Assembly (NCBI GenBank): GCA_002403155.1
Contig: DHHF01000001.1
Location: forward strand, 62,001 to 126,000
DNA length: 64,000 bases
Direction: 5' to 3'
From: Sulfurovum sp. UBA4779
GTDB lineage: Bacteria > Campylobacterota > Campylobacteria > Campylobacterales > Sulfurovaceae
Shown here in pieces: positions 44,650 through 52,897 of this stretch. The notes beneath the pieces are model-generated. The model saw nothing but the letters and a program-made list of their open reading frames with translations. It had not been told where the DNA came from and ran no database searches. The position numbers and the translations under genes are program-made. The first letter of the stretch is position 1, and each line of letters begins with the position of its first letter.

Positions 44650-44678
44650 TTGACAAACTCACCCAAAAGTGTTAAAAT
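44650..44678 (+). promoter_or_regulatory. Sigma-70 promoter of ssrA
   Basis: A consensus TTGACA (44650-44655) is followed after exactly 17 nt by TAAAAT (44673-44678). This predicts a transcript start near 44685 and a ~70-nt leader removed by RNase P before the mature tmRNA 5' end. Confidence 0.7.
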
Positions 44679-44753
44679 TTCTTTACTCTAAAAAAGTAGT
44701 AAAGTGCCTTGAAAAAACGATCTTTTGCTATCTTCGATGACAGAGTAATACAT

Positions 44754-45127
44754 GGGGGTGACTTGGTTTCGACTGGAGCAGTCGGGGCTATGTGCATGTC
44801 GGACTGGGCAATTCCGTTACGCGGCCCAACGCGAATAAACGCAAACAATACAGATTATCGTCCAGCTTACGCAGTAGCGTAAGTCTTTAAGCCCGCAAAC
44901 GCGGAGGACTGCCTCGCCGGCGAGTGTCATCTTAGCCGGAATGTGAGGTATCACATCTGATGACTATATCCCAAGGCTGCCTAACCTTCGGATGAACACT
45001 CAGGCTGGTCTTGCATAGTTTTGGATGCCGTACGAAGCAAGATGAGAACAAACAACATCATCTAAGCATGTAGAGTCATGGTTTTACCTGTTTTAGGACT
45101 GGGGTTCGATCCCCCACACCTCCACCA
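44754..45127 (+). ncRNA. ssrA: tmRNA (374 nt)
   Basis: Rescues stalled ribosomes. The 5' GGGGGUG pairs over 7 bp (one G-U) with CACCUCC at the 3' end, followed by an encoded ACCA. The T arm GGGGTTCGATCCCC is present. The resume codon is GCA at 44841, and the tag reading frame 44841-44882 gives ANNTDYRPAYAVA and a TAA stop, close to the epsilonproteobacterial tags I recall (VNNTDYAPAYAKAA in H. pylori). This is a one-piece tmRNA. The 3' end is not duplicated nearby, so I see no integrated element. Confidence 0.97.
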
Positions 45128-45362
45128 TTCCACAATTTTAATCACTCCATACTCATTCACATTAAATAACTCAAAGCCCAGAAATACAGGCTTACAAGCG
45201 GTTTGTCGTTCAAATCCATTCAGATAATTCAGCCCAAGCGATATTTTTTTATGGCAACTGCCAAATGATGACGGCTTTTGTTTCTTCTGTCCCGCAACTC
45301 CCTTTTGAACAACCTCTTTTTTTTACTGGCAATATGATATTGTTTTGTGCGATTATTTTTGA

Positions 45363-45368
45363 TATAAT
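45363..45368 (+). promoter_or_regulatory. -10 element of the Sel1-repeat gene
   Basis: TATAAT lies 25 nt before the start at 45394, within GATATAATTAATTATTATAA. The 266-nt stretch between ssrA and this gene has no other coding or structural signal that I can see. Confidence 0.5.
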
Positions 45369-45393
45369 TAATTATTATAAACAAGGGAGAGCA

Positions 45394-45915
45394 ATGTTAA
45401 AAAAATTAGCAATGTTGGCAATAGTAGGCAGTTTTTGTATGGGGAGCGAAATGAAAGAGGCGCAAAAAGCGTTGCAAGCGCAAGAATACGAAACGGCGGT
45501 GCAATTGCTCCAAAAAGCATGCAACGAAGGACAAGCGCAAGGATGCTCAGAGCTTGGGATTATGTATCGGCTTGGCAAAGGCGTAGAACAAGACAATGAA
45601 AAAGCGGCACAACTCTTTAAAAAGGCATCATTAGGCGGCGATGCTACCGCACACTCCAATCTTGGGATCATGTATGATTTTGGCAAAGGCGTGAAACAAA
45701 GCAGCTACAAAGCGGCAAAATTCTATCAAAAAGCCTGCGACGGCGGCAATGCGTCAGGATGTTCCAATCTTGGGATCATGTATGAAGACGGCAAAGGCGT
45801 TGAACAAAGCGACCATCAGGCTTTAGAATATTACAGCAAAGCCTGCGATATGGAAGTCGAGCAATGCTGCAAAGATTATACCCGTCTAAAAAAAGAGATT
45901 ACAAAAAATATTTGA
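45394..45915 (+). CDS. Secreted Sel1-repeat protein, Hcp-like (173 aa)
   Basis: A short signal peptide (MLKKLAMLAIVGSFCMG) precedes Sel1/TPR-like repeats with the core LGIMYxxGKGVxQ (three copies). Cysteines flank helices in the Helicobacter Hcp style (ACNEGQAQGC, ACDGGNASGC), giving one disulfide per repeat. The middle repeat has ASLGGDATAHS instead and lacks both cysteines. Hcp proteins are secreted; some bind beta-lactams, but most roles are unknown. Start chosen at 45394 with AAGGGAGA upstream; the frame's extension to 45265 is not secretory. Confidence 0.85.
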   Translation: MLKKLAMLAIVGSFCMGSEMKEAQKALQAQEYETAVQLLQKACNEGQAQGCSELGIMYRLGKGVEQDNEKAAQLFKKASLGGDATAHSNLGIMYDFGKGVKQSSYKAAKFYQKACDGGNASGCSNLGIMYEDGKGVEQSDHQALEYYSKACDMEVEQCCKDYTRLKKEITKNI

Positions 45916-45952
45916 CCGGACCTTCAGATAAAACATTTTAACATAAGCCGGA

Positions 45953-46019
45953 AAAAGATAAGAGTGTAATGCATCTCACAAGCAGTGTGCGTACACTCAA
46001 AATACACTCATTATCTTTT
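45953..46019 (-). terminator. Long stem-loop between convergent Sel1 and Rrf2 genes
   Basis: AAAAGATAAGAGTGTA at 45953-45968 pairs with its complement at 46003-46019 over 16 bp with one bulged A. The loop is 34 nt and contains a second copy of TACACTC. The right arm covers the last codons and stop of the Rrf2 gene. On the minus strand the stem ends in TTTTT, so it can terminate that transcript. Confidence 0.6.
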
Positions 46020-46424
46020 ACACCCGCGTCCGGCAATATCTTCCAAGCTCGACTCTCTAAACATTTTTTGCAGCAAAAGTTTAGGCTCCATCCATTGATC
46101 ATGAAGTGCGCATTTACATATGCCGTTACAAAACCCTATCCCCAAAATACACTGTTCATCTTTGATGGAATCATGAAATGCATCCAAAATATCACCCACC
46201 ATGATATCCGAAGCTTTCTTTTTCAGTTTGTATCCGCCCTCTTTTCCTCTGATGGATTCTACCAGGCCCACCTTTACAAGCGACGTCATGATCTTGGCTA
46301 GAAACTTATAGGGTATAAGTAATGTTTCAGCTAATTCTGCGGCATTAATAGATTGAGAATCCTTTTGACCTGCCATATAAACTAAAATTCTTATAGCATA
46401 TTGTGATGTAGCACTCAATTGCAT
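46011..46424 (-). CDS. Rrf2-family Fe-S transcriptional regulator, NsrR-like (137 aa)
   Basis: Winged-helix regulator: MQLSATSQYAIRILVYMAG starts the domain and IRGKEGGYKL forms the wing. Cysteines C92, C99 and C105 (plus C103) match the three-cysteine Fe-S site of NsrR and IscR, with CX6CX5C spacing. The Asp8 that completes the NsrR site in some species is Gln here. It is divergent from norC across a promoter with three repeated dyads, so a nitric-oxide-sensing repressor of the nor operon is the likely role. SD AAAGGA is 6 nt before the ATG. Confidence 0.85.
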   Translation of the reverse strand: MQLSATSQYAIRILVYMAGQKDSQSINAAELAETLLIPYKFLAKIMTSLVKVGLVESIRGKEGGYKLKKKASDIMVGDILDAFHDSIKDEQCILGIGFCNGICKCALHDQWMEPKLLLQKMFRESSLEDIAGRGCKR

Positions 46425-46500
46425 TCAAATCCTTTAGGTTTATGTTTTATACACTTAGTATATTATCGTATATTATAGTATTGTAGTGCAAATTTATTCA

Positions 46501-46612
46501 ATTACTACTTAAAGGTGGTATTTATAAAAATTTGTCGATATTTTATATACTACTTAAAGGTAGAATTAAAGAAACTTTGCTACTATTCGAATTACTACTT
46601 GATGGTAGAATT
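46501..46612. repeat. Three operator-like repeats at exact 45-bp spacing, nor promoter
   Basis: The motif ATTACTACTTAAAGGTAGAA occurs at 46501-46522, 46546-46567 and 46591-46612 with small changes. Each is a near-palindrome with CTAC/GTAG arms. Starts are 45 bp apart, so copies fall on similar helix faces (about 4.3 turns). Copy 2 contains TATACT, a likely -10 box for norC; copy 3 lies directly before the norC SD (46618-46622). This layout fits repression by the divergent Rrf2 protein. Confidence 0.65.
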
Positions 46613-46628
46613 TAAAAAAGGATTGCCT

Positions 46629-47075
46629 ATGACTGAACGTATCACGAAAAGTATGGCAAAAAATATTTATTACGGCGGGGGGACCTTTGCGCTATTGATA
46701 TTTCTTGCCCTTACTTTTGACACTGTAAAGCAAATACCGCATCGATCAAATGAAGTCAATATGACCGCATCTGTCGTAGCCGGTAAAAAACTTTGGGAGG
46801 ACAACAACTGTGTTGGGTGTCATACGATTGTCGGGGAGGGGGCATATTATGCACCTGAACTTATGAATGTGTTTCAAAGAAGAGGAGCATCTGACGAGGG
46901 TGCATTCAAATCATATATGCAAGGCTGGATGGCCGCTCAGCCGCTCGATACGCCAAACAGAAGAAAAATGCCTCAATTTAATTTGAGCAAAGAAGAGGTT
47001 GACAACCTGTCTGATTTCTTGATTTGGACATCAAAAGTAAATGCCAATGACTGGCCGCCAACGATCGAAGGATAG
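46629..47075 (+). CDS. norC: Nitric oxide reductase subunit C, cytochrome c (148 aa)
   Basis: Membrane-anchored monohaem cytochrome c that passes electrons to NorB. One TM helix at ~16-32, then the haem site CVGCH (61-65) and the axial Met ligand probably M114 in RRKMPQFNL. GEGAYYAPEL after the haem motif is typical. The start MTERITK has AAGGA 6 nt upstream. An in-frame extension back to 46515 only reads through the promoter repeats and is rejected. Confidence 0.95.
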   Translation: MTERITKSMAKNIYYGGGTFALLIFLALTFDTVKQIPHRSNEVNMTASVVAGKKLWEDNNCVGCHTIVGEGAYYAPELMNVFQRRGASDEGAFKSYMQGWMAAQPLDTPNRRKMPQFNLSKEEVDNLSDFLIWTSKVNANDWPPTIEG

Positions 47076-47083
47076 GAGACGAT

Positions 47084-48475
47084 ATGAAATATAGTTCACA
47101 AATGGTAGCAAAGCCATATTTTATTTTTGCATTGATTCTTTTGGCCGGAGAAATATTGTTTGGTTTGCTTATGGCTATTCAATATTTGTATGGTGACTTT
47201 TTGTTTCCGCTGATCCCGTTTAACGTTCTAAGAATGGTACACACCAATTTGCTGATCGTACTGCTTTTGTTCGGCTTTATGGGTGCGACCTATTATCTGA
47301 TTCCTGAGGAAACGGAAACGGAACTTTGGAGCCCAAAATTGGCGATTATTACGTTTTGGGTATTTGCAGCAGCGGGCGTTGCTACAATTTTAGGCTATCT
47401 GTTTGTGCCGTACGCCCAGCTTACGGAACTGACCTTCAACAACCTTTTGCCGACAATGGGCAGGGAGTTTTTAGAGCAGCCTTTGCCGACTAAACTTGGG
47501 ATTGTACTGGTAGTTGTATCGTACATACTTAATGTCATTATGACTGTAATTAAGGGAAGAAAAACCGTTATCACTACTGTTTTGATCACCGGCTTGGTAG
47601 GCCTTGCGGTGTTTTTTCTGTTTGCTTTTTATGTACCTCATAATCTTATTATGGATAAATTTTTCTGGTGGTTTACCGTACACCTATGGGTAGAAGCTAC
47701 ATGGGAACTTATCCTTGGCGCTATCTTGGCTTTCGTGCTTATCAAAGTAACCGGGGTTGACAGAGAACATATCGACAAATGGCTTTATTTGATCATTGCG
47801 ATGACAATGCTTTCAGGAATCTTGGGAACCGGACACCACTTTTTCTACATGGGTGCGCCTGAATACTGGCTATGGATCGGATCTATCGCATCTGCTGTTG
47901 AGCCTTTGCCGTTTTTCCTGATGATCTTGTTTGCGTATACGATGACAAGAGAAAGAAAGATCCAGCACGGCAACAAAATTGCGCTTACCTGGGCAAAAGG
48001 AACGGCGGTTATGGCATTTTTAGGCGCCGGAGTGTGGGGATTTATCCATACGCTTGCACCGGTGAATATGTTTACGCACGGTACGCAGCTCACCGCAGCA
48101 CACGGCCACCTCTCGTTTTTCGGGGCTTATGTGATGATCATATTTACGATGGTCTCTTATGCGATGCCTATCTTAAGAGGACGCCCGCAAGGTAACTCTC
48201 AAAAAGCACAGAACTTGGAATTGGCATCTTTTTGGATGATGAATATCGGTATGATGGGCCTCACATTGGCGCTTTCTGCTGCAGGTATCGTTCAGATTCT
48301 AGATCAAAGAGTGGGAACCGAACTGATAGGCTTTATGGAATCGCAAGAATCCATCGCGGGCATTTATATGATCCGTGCAGGGTTTGGCCTATTGGTGTTT
48401 GCCGGGCTTTTCACTTATTTTGCCAGCTTCTTTGTCAAGGAAGAAGCCGGCCAAACAGCAGGATATAACGCATAA
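47084..48475 (+). CDS. norB: Nitric oxide reductase subunit B, catalytic (463 aa)
   Basis: Haem-copper-oxidase relative reducing 2 NO to N2O with cytochrome c as donor. Twelve membrane helices. Haem b ligands H53 and H342, haem b3 ligand H340, non-haem iron ligands H200, H251 and H252, and the conserved E204 are all present, each seven residues lower than in the Pseudomonas enzyme as I recall it. There is no quinol-oxidase extension, so this is cNOR. It follows norC by 8 nt and overlaps norD by one base. Confidence 0.96.
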   Translation: MKYSSQMVAKPYFIFALILLAGEILFGLLMAIQYLYGDFLFPLIPFNVLRMVHTNLLIVLLLFGFMGATYYLIPEETETELWSPKLAIITFWVFAAAGVATILGYLFVPYAQLTELTFNNLLPTMGREFLEQPLPTKLGIVLVVVSYILNVIMTVIKGRKTVITTVLITGLVGLAVFFLFAFYVPHNLIMDKFFWWFTVHLWVEATWELILGAILAFVLIKVTGVDREHIDKWLYLIIAMTMLSGILGTGHHFFYMGAPEYWLWIGSIASAVEPLPFFLMILFAYTMTRERKIQHGNKIALTWAKGTAVMAFLGAGVWGFIHTLAPVNMFTHGTQLTAAHGHLSFFGAYVMIIFTMVSYAMPILRGRPQGNSQKAQNLELASFWMMNIGMMGLTLALSAAGIVQILDQRVGTELIGFMESQESIAGIYMIRAGFGLLVFAGLFTYFASFFVKEEAGQTAGYNA

Positions 48476-50274
48476 TGCTGCACTATTATCTTGAGTTTGA
48501 AGAGAGTATCGGCAAAGTTTGGGATAACTATCTCAACAAAAAAGTAAACAAATTTCATGAAAAAGAAAGAGTTTACTTTGCCGATATCAGCAAATCATTG
48601 AACCTTTTTTACCGCCTTTTGGGCGGTGATCAAGGCAAAAATCTGCAAATCACAGACAAAAGATATGTCAGTACCTCTCGCACGCTCTTGCAAAAAATTT
48701 CATTTTCAGGAAAAGAGTTTTTTTTAGCGTGGCAAGACGACAAAGCGGTCTATCTGCCCCCTTCTTTTGCCTATTTTGACACAAAAGAACAAAACGAAAT
48801 GCTCTACTATTGGCTCACAGCAATGGCCGCAAAAGTCCCGGCAGACATCACTGTCGAAACACTTGCATCTCAAAACAATGCTGCAGCAGCAAGCCTGATC
48901 GACACCTATGCGGGATTTAGAAAATTTTACGACAAAGCAACCGATTATCTTAGCAGCCGCTTCGAACAATTATCGTTTACGAATACTTTAGACAACTATA
49001 AAGCATTTGCAAGCGATTATCCCAATCCCCTGTGGATCTATCCCTCTGCACTCTCAAAAAACAAAACAGACGGCGCAAACGATGAAGAGGACGAGGGGCT
49101 TCAAAGGGATCAAGACAAAAACAAAACCGATACCCTCAAGATGAAAAAACAGACCAATCAGCTTGACGACAAACATGAAACCGACGGGTTTTTGGCCTTT
49201 TTGCCCGAGTCGCTGATGAGCATATTCGAACAGGTCAACGTAGACAGATGCGAAGATGACAGTTTTGATGAAAACGCGCTCTACCACGCTGAGGATCTAG
49301 ACGAGATCACCTTGGGGAAAAAACAGGCAAATCTCTCTTCGCGTATCAAAATGGATTTGGATCTGCAGCCCAATATCACGGAGATCTACCCTCTTGGAAA
49401 AGGACATTTGATCGATGAGTGGGATTATAGAAAAAAAGCCTATCTCAAAAACTATGTGCGCATCAAACCCCAGATCACCATCAACGTAACCCCGATAGAG
49501 CTGCCAAAAAGGCTGAACAAAACGGTAAAAAAAATCCAAAGCGAACTGGATCTGCTTGAGATCGACAAAATAAAAAACACCCGTCTTCCCTACGGGGACG
49601 AGATCAACCTTGATGCATGGATCGAGTACAAAGGCCATCAAAACAAGTCTTTGCACCATCAAAAGTTTTTTACCGCATATGAGAAAAAAACACGCGATAT
49701 GGCTACGTTGATTTTGGCCGATATTTCGCTCTCGACGGAGGCCGGCATTACCGAAGAGGTGCGTATCATCGATGTGATTAAAGACGGACTGACAGTATTC
49801 TCTGAAGCGCTTGAAAAGCTTCAGGACAGATTTGCCATTTATGCTTTTTCATCGCGCCAAAACAAAAGGGTGTATTTTCATATCATTAAAAATTTTCAAG
49901 AAAAATATTCCGATCTCATTCGCGGCAGGATAGAGAGCATTCGCCCGCAGTACTACACAAGGCTGGGTGCGGCCATACGCGAATCAACCAAAATTTTAGA
50001 CAGCCAAAAAAGCCTTAACAAGCTGCTGCTTATCATCAGTGACGGCAAACCCAACGACGAAGACAGATACGACGGACGCTACGGTATAGAAGATACCAAA
50101 AAAGCCATCGAAGAAGCCAGACAAAAAGGCATTACCCCTTTTTGCATCACGGTCGATCTGGATGCGAAAGAGTATCTGGGCTATCTTTTTGGGAAAAACG
50201 GCTATGCGGTGGTAAGGGACGGGCAGAAACTGCCAAAAATACTGCCCGAAGTGTATATCAATCTAACAAAATAA
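48475..50274 (+). CDS. norD: NorD, VWA-domain activation protein (599 aa)
   Basis: The C-terminal ~200 residues are a von Willebrand A domain with the MIDAS motif DISLS (D416) and SDGKPNDEDRYDG. The N-terminal part is a variable, highly charged region. NorD works with the MoxR-type ATPase NorQ to insert or activate the non-haem iron of NorB. It is coupled to norB (TAATG) and precedes norQ; in most species norQ comes first. Confidence 0.93.
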   Translation: MLHYYLEFEESIGKVWDNYLNKKVNKFHEKERVYFADISKSLNLFYRLLGGDQGKNLQITDKRYVSTSRTLLQKISFSGKEFFLAWQDDKAVYLPPSFAYFDTKEQNEMLYYWLTAMAAKVPADITVETLASQNNAAAASLIDTYAGFRKFYDKATDYLSSRFEQLSFTNTLDNYKAFASDYPNPLWIYPSALSKNKTDGANDEEDEGLQRDQDKNKTDTLKMKKQTNQLDDKHETDGFLAFLPESLMSIFEQVNVDRCEDDSFDENALYHAEDLDEITLGKKQANLSSRIKMDLDLQPNITEIYPLGKGHLIDEWDYRKKAYLKNYVRIKPQITINVTPIELPKRLNKTVKKIQSELDLLEIDKIKNTRLPYGDEINLDAWIEYKGHQNKSLHHQKFFTAYEKKTRDMATLILADISLSTEAGITEEVRIIDVIKDGLTVFSEALEKLQDRFAIYAFSSRQNKRVYFHIIKNFQEKYSDLIRGRIESIRPQYYTRLGAAIRESTKILDSQKSLNKLLLIISDGKPNDEDRYDGRYGIEDTKKAIEEARQKGITPFCITVDLDAKEYLGYLFGKNGYAVVRDGQKLPKILPEVYINLTK

Positions 50275-50286
50275 AAAAGGAAAACC

Positions 50287-51078
50287 ATGTCACAAACCTA
50301 CTATTTGCCGCAATCAAACGAAGTGGAACTTTTTAAAGCGGCGGCGGGGATGAACCTTCCCGTTTTGATCAAAGGCCCCACGGGATGCGGGAAAACACGG
50401 TTTATCGAAGCGATGGGCGAAGCGCTCGGACGGGATGTCTATACGGTCGTGTGCCATGACGACCTGAGTGCGGCCGATCTGGTAGGCCGCCATCTTATAG
50501 ACGAAAACGGCACCTATTGGCAGGACGGGCCGCTTACCAAAGCGGTAAGAAACGGCGGGATCTGCTATCTTGACGAGATCATCGAAGCCAGAAAAGACAC
50601 CACCGTAGTGCTGCACTCTTTGGCAGACTACCGCAGAGTTTTGCCGATCGACAGAACGGGCGAACTGATAGAAGCGCATCCGGATTTTATGCTGGTGATC
50701 TCTTACAACCCGGGGTATCAAAACGTGCTCAAAGGGATGAAACCCAGCACCAAACAAAGATTTATCTCGCTTACTTTCAACTATCCAAAACCGGAGGTAG
50801 AAAAAGAGATCATCATCCAAGAAAGCGGAGTAGATCAAGATGCGGCCCAAAAACTGGTCAACATCGCCAATGAAATTCGCAAACTAAGCGACAGCGACAT
50901 CCAGGAGGTCGTATCGACACGTCTGCTGATCTATGCAGCCAAACTGATCGCAAAAGGTTTTGATCCTTACCAAGCCTGCATGCACTCCGTTGTTGAGTCG
51001 CTCAGTGACGAAGACGATGTGTTAGAAGTGCTTGAGAAACTGATCGCTTTGCATTTTCAAAAGGATGTTCATGTCTAA
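50287..51078 (+). CDS. norQ: NorQ, MoxR/CbbQ-type AAA+ ATPase (263 aa)
   Basis: Walker A GPTGCGKT (30-37), Walker B ICYLDEI (D96, E97), sensor-like SYNPGYQ and the C-terminal CbbQ region (STRLLIYAAKLIAKG). The family acts as a metallochaperone motor with VWA partners, here NorD. SD AAAAAAGGA lies before the ATG, 12 nt after norD. It overlaps the norE start. Confidence 0.95.
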   Translation: MSQTYYLPQSNEVELFKAAAGMNLPVLIKGPTGCGKTRFIEAMGEALGRDVYTVVCHDDLSAADLVGRHLIDENGTYWQDGPLTKAVRNGGICYLDEIIEARKDTTVVLHSLADYRRVLPIDRTGELIEAHPDFMLVISYNPGYQNVLKGMKPSTKQRFISLTFNYPKPEVEKEIIIQESGVDQDAAQKLVNIANEIRKLSDSDIQEVVSTRLLIYAAKLIAKGFDPYQACMHSVVESLSDEDDVLEVLEKLIALHFQKDVHV

Positions 51079-51670
51079 TATGCTGACCGTCAAAGAGCCT
51101 CATCCTCCGGGAGATTTTGCGATTTGGATCATCATCTATGTCGAGCTTCTGACGTTTGCGCTGCTCTTTTTGGGCTTTGCCTTCTCAAGAAGATCCGACA
51201 TCGAGATGTTCAACGCCTCACAGCTGCAGCTGGACCAAATATCGGGTTTTATCAATACCCTGATCTTGATCACCAGCAGCTATTTTGTTGCCAAAGCTGT
51301 GCAAAGCATCAAACACATGACTGATGAGCGCATCAAAGAAGCAAGCCGCGCGGCGGCACGATGGCTTTTGTTTGCCATCGTCTCTGCGGGGGGATTTTTA
51401 GTGGTCAAGATGCTTGATTTTATCCATGTGTTCGGACAGGGCATCACCCTGAGTACCAATAAATTTTTTATGTTTTATATCATGTTGACGGTATTTCATT
51501 TCATGCATGTGCTTTTGGGCTCATTCATACTGACTGTCCTTTACCGAAAAACCAAAGCGCAGGGTTATACCCAAAACGACCACAAAGGGCTTGAGACGGG
51601 CGCGTCTTACTGGCATATGGTCGATCTGCTTTGGATCGTGCTCTTCCCTCTTGTCTACATCATACGATAA
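51071..51670 (+). CDS. norE: NorE-like haem-copper oxidase subunit III family protein (199 aa)
   Basis: Five membrane helices with DFAIWIIIYVELLTFALLF and the C-terminal YWHMVDLLWIVLFPLVYI typical of subunit III/NorE. NorE is thought to aid NO reductase activity but is not needed for catalysis. Start at 51071 (MSNMLTVK) has AAGGA at correct spacing inside the norQ end; the ATG at 51065 is too close to that SD. Confidence 0.92.
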   Translation: MSNMLTVKEPHPPGDFAIWIIIYVELLTFALLFLGFAFSRRSDIEMFNASQLQLDQISGFINTLILITSSYFVAKAVQSIKHMTDERIKEASRAAARWLLFAIVSAGGFLVVKMLDFIHVFGQGITLSTNKFFMFYIMLTVFHFMHVLLGSFILTVLYRKTKAQGYTQNDHKGLETGASYWHMVDLLWIVLFPLVYIIR

Positions 51671-51680
51671 AGGCTGAACA

Positions 51681-51941
51681 ATGAAAAAAACTTTGGAAAT
51701 CGTCTGGGTTGTGCTGACGATGCTTACCGTTTTTGCTTTTGCGCTGGGGTACACCAACCATGTTAATTCGCTTCTTGTGGGCTTCTTGCTCGTAACGACA
51801 TTCATCAAAGGCCAATCGGTGATCGATCATTTCATGGGGCTTAAAGATGTCCGGCTCAAATACAGGCTCATTCCGTTTTTTTGGCTGGCCGTGACACTCT
51901 CGCTGATCGCGGCAGCGTATTATCTGCCTATCACCGCATAG
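51681..51941 (+). CDS. norF: NorF-like subunit IV family membrane protein (86 aa)
   Basis: Three membrane helices, beginning LEIVWVVLTMLTVFAFALGY; FIKGQSVIDHFMGLKD is typical of the small cytochrome oxidase subunit IV/NorF family. It follows norE by 10 nt and ends the nor operon. The gene symbol rests on family and position. Confidence 0.85.
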   Translation: MKKTLEIVWVVLTMLTVFAFALGYTNHVNSLLVGFLLVTTFIKGQSVIDHFMGLKDVRLKYRLIPFFWLAVTLSLIAAAYYLPITA

Positions 51942-51953
51942 ACAAAATCACTC

Positions 51954-51983
51954 TTGACAAGATGTATATTTTTGTGGTATCGT
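51954..51983 (+). promoter_or_regulatory. Promoter of the first outer-membrane protein gene
   Basis: TTGACA (51954-51959) followed after 18 nt by TATCGT (51978-51983), itself part of GTGGTAT. The same GTGGTAT appears at the matching place before the second paralogue (near 52855), where it continues into TATACT. So the tandem genes appear to have separate, related promoters. Confidence 0.5.
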
Positions 51984-52011
51984 AAAATCTATTTATCATA
52001 AGGAGGATACC

Positions 52012-52746
52012 ATGAAAAGATTTACACTTTCAGTGGCTGCATTGGCAGCGATAGGCACGTTTGCCATGGCAGGCGGAGACATCGAAGCGCCGGTGGAGCC
52101 GGTAGTAGAGGTGGAAGCGCCTATGGCTGTGAGCGATAGCGGTTTTTATATCGGTGGTGCGTACAGCGCAGCAAAACTTGATAGAGATTTTAACGGATGG
52201 GAAGAAGAGCTAGATAGCGGTGACGGAATCTATGAAGAGTATAGAGGGAGTGTAGAAGTAGAATATGATGCACTGATGCTGCAAGCAGGATACAAATTCA
52301 ACCAATACCTCGCTGTAGAGGGAAGATACTGGAAATCCCTAAGCGACGGAGATTGGTCTTATAACGCATCCGGAACTGAAAATGATGAACCTTTTTCAGA
52401 GCATGACAGCGGCTCAGACGGAGATTTTGACTTTGAAGCATGGGGGATTTATGTTAAACCGATGTACCCTGTCACGGAAGAGTTGGATGTCTATGCGTTG
52501 CTGGGATACGGTAACGTAACGCTGACAAATGCATGGGACGAAGGGGATTTCTTGGATGAAAATGGCTTCCAATGGGGTCTGGGTGCTTCCTATGCGCTGA
52601 CTGACAAACTCTCTGTTTTTGCGGACTACGTTCAGCTTTGCGATGCGGATAATTCAGAATCATGGAATGAAGACGGATATGTCGGCCAAGAAAATTGGGA
52701 TGATACCGTCTATACGGTCAATGTCGGTTTAACCTACAAATTCTAA
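52012..52746 (+). CDS. Outer-membrane beta-barrel protein, tandem paralogue 1 (244 aa)
   Basis: Signal peptide MKRFTLSVAALAAIGTFAMA, then an acidic Pro/Glu linker (IEAPVEPVVEVEAP), then an eight-stranded OmpA/OmpW-size barrel ending in the sorting signal YKF. Strand segments such as GFYIGGAY, ALMLQAGYKFNQY, FEAWGIYVKPMYPVTE and GFQWGLGASYALT are shared with the next gene; the loops are acidic and differ. SD AAGGAGG is strong. Function is unknown. Confidence 0.85.
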   Translation: MKRFTLSVAALAAIGTFAMAGGDIEAPVEPVVEVEAPMAVSDSGFYIGGAYSAAKLDRDFNGWEEELDSGDGIYEEYRGSVEVEYDALMLQAGYKFNQYLAVEGRYWKSLSDGDWSYNASGTENDEPFSEHDSGSDGDFDFEAWGIYVKPMYPVTEELDVYALLGYGNVTLTNAWDEGDFLDENGFQWGLGASYALTDKLSVFADYVQLCDADNSESWNEDGYVGQENWDDTVYTVNVGLTYKF

Positions 52747-52756
52747 CTTTTTTAAT

Positions 52757-52781
52757 CGATAGGCTTTTTACAAGCCTATCG
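52757..52781 (+). terminator. Stem-loop after the first barrel gene
   Basis: A perfect 10-bp inverted repeat (CGATAGGCTT / AAGCCTATCG) with a 5-nt loop lies 10 nt past the stop and is followed by GCCTTT. The T run is short, but position and stem strength suggest a terminator. Confidence 0.6.
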
Positions 52782-52897
52782 GCCTTTAAAATATAAAATT
52801 TCTCTATTTTTTATTCTCTTTCTTCTAAAATTTTAAGCAATTACAGTTATCAAGTGGTATATACTATTGTTCTATTTTATATCACAAGGGAGATACA

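Noticed and set aside
45095..45393. Integration site of a mobile element at the tmRNA 3' end
   Set aside because: I found no integrase gene and no duplicate of the ssrA 3' end in the window.
46501..46612. CRISPR-like array (three repeats with equal spacers)
   Set aside because: Repeats are imperfect, only three, spacers are related AT-rich DNA, and no cas gene is present; an operator array fits better.
46515..46628. N-terminal extension of norC by 38 codons
   Set aside because: The extension reads through the three promoter repeats; the shorter start has a good SD and the right NorC N-terminus.
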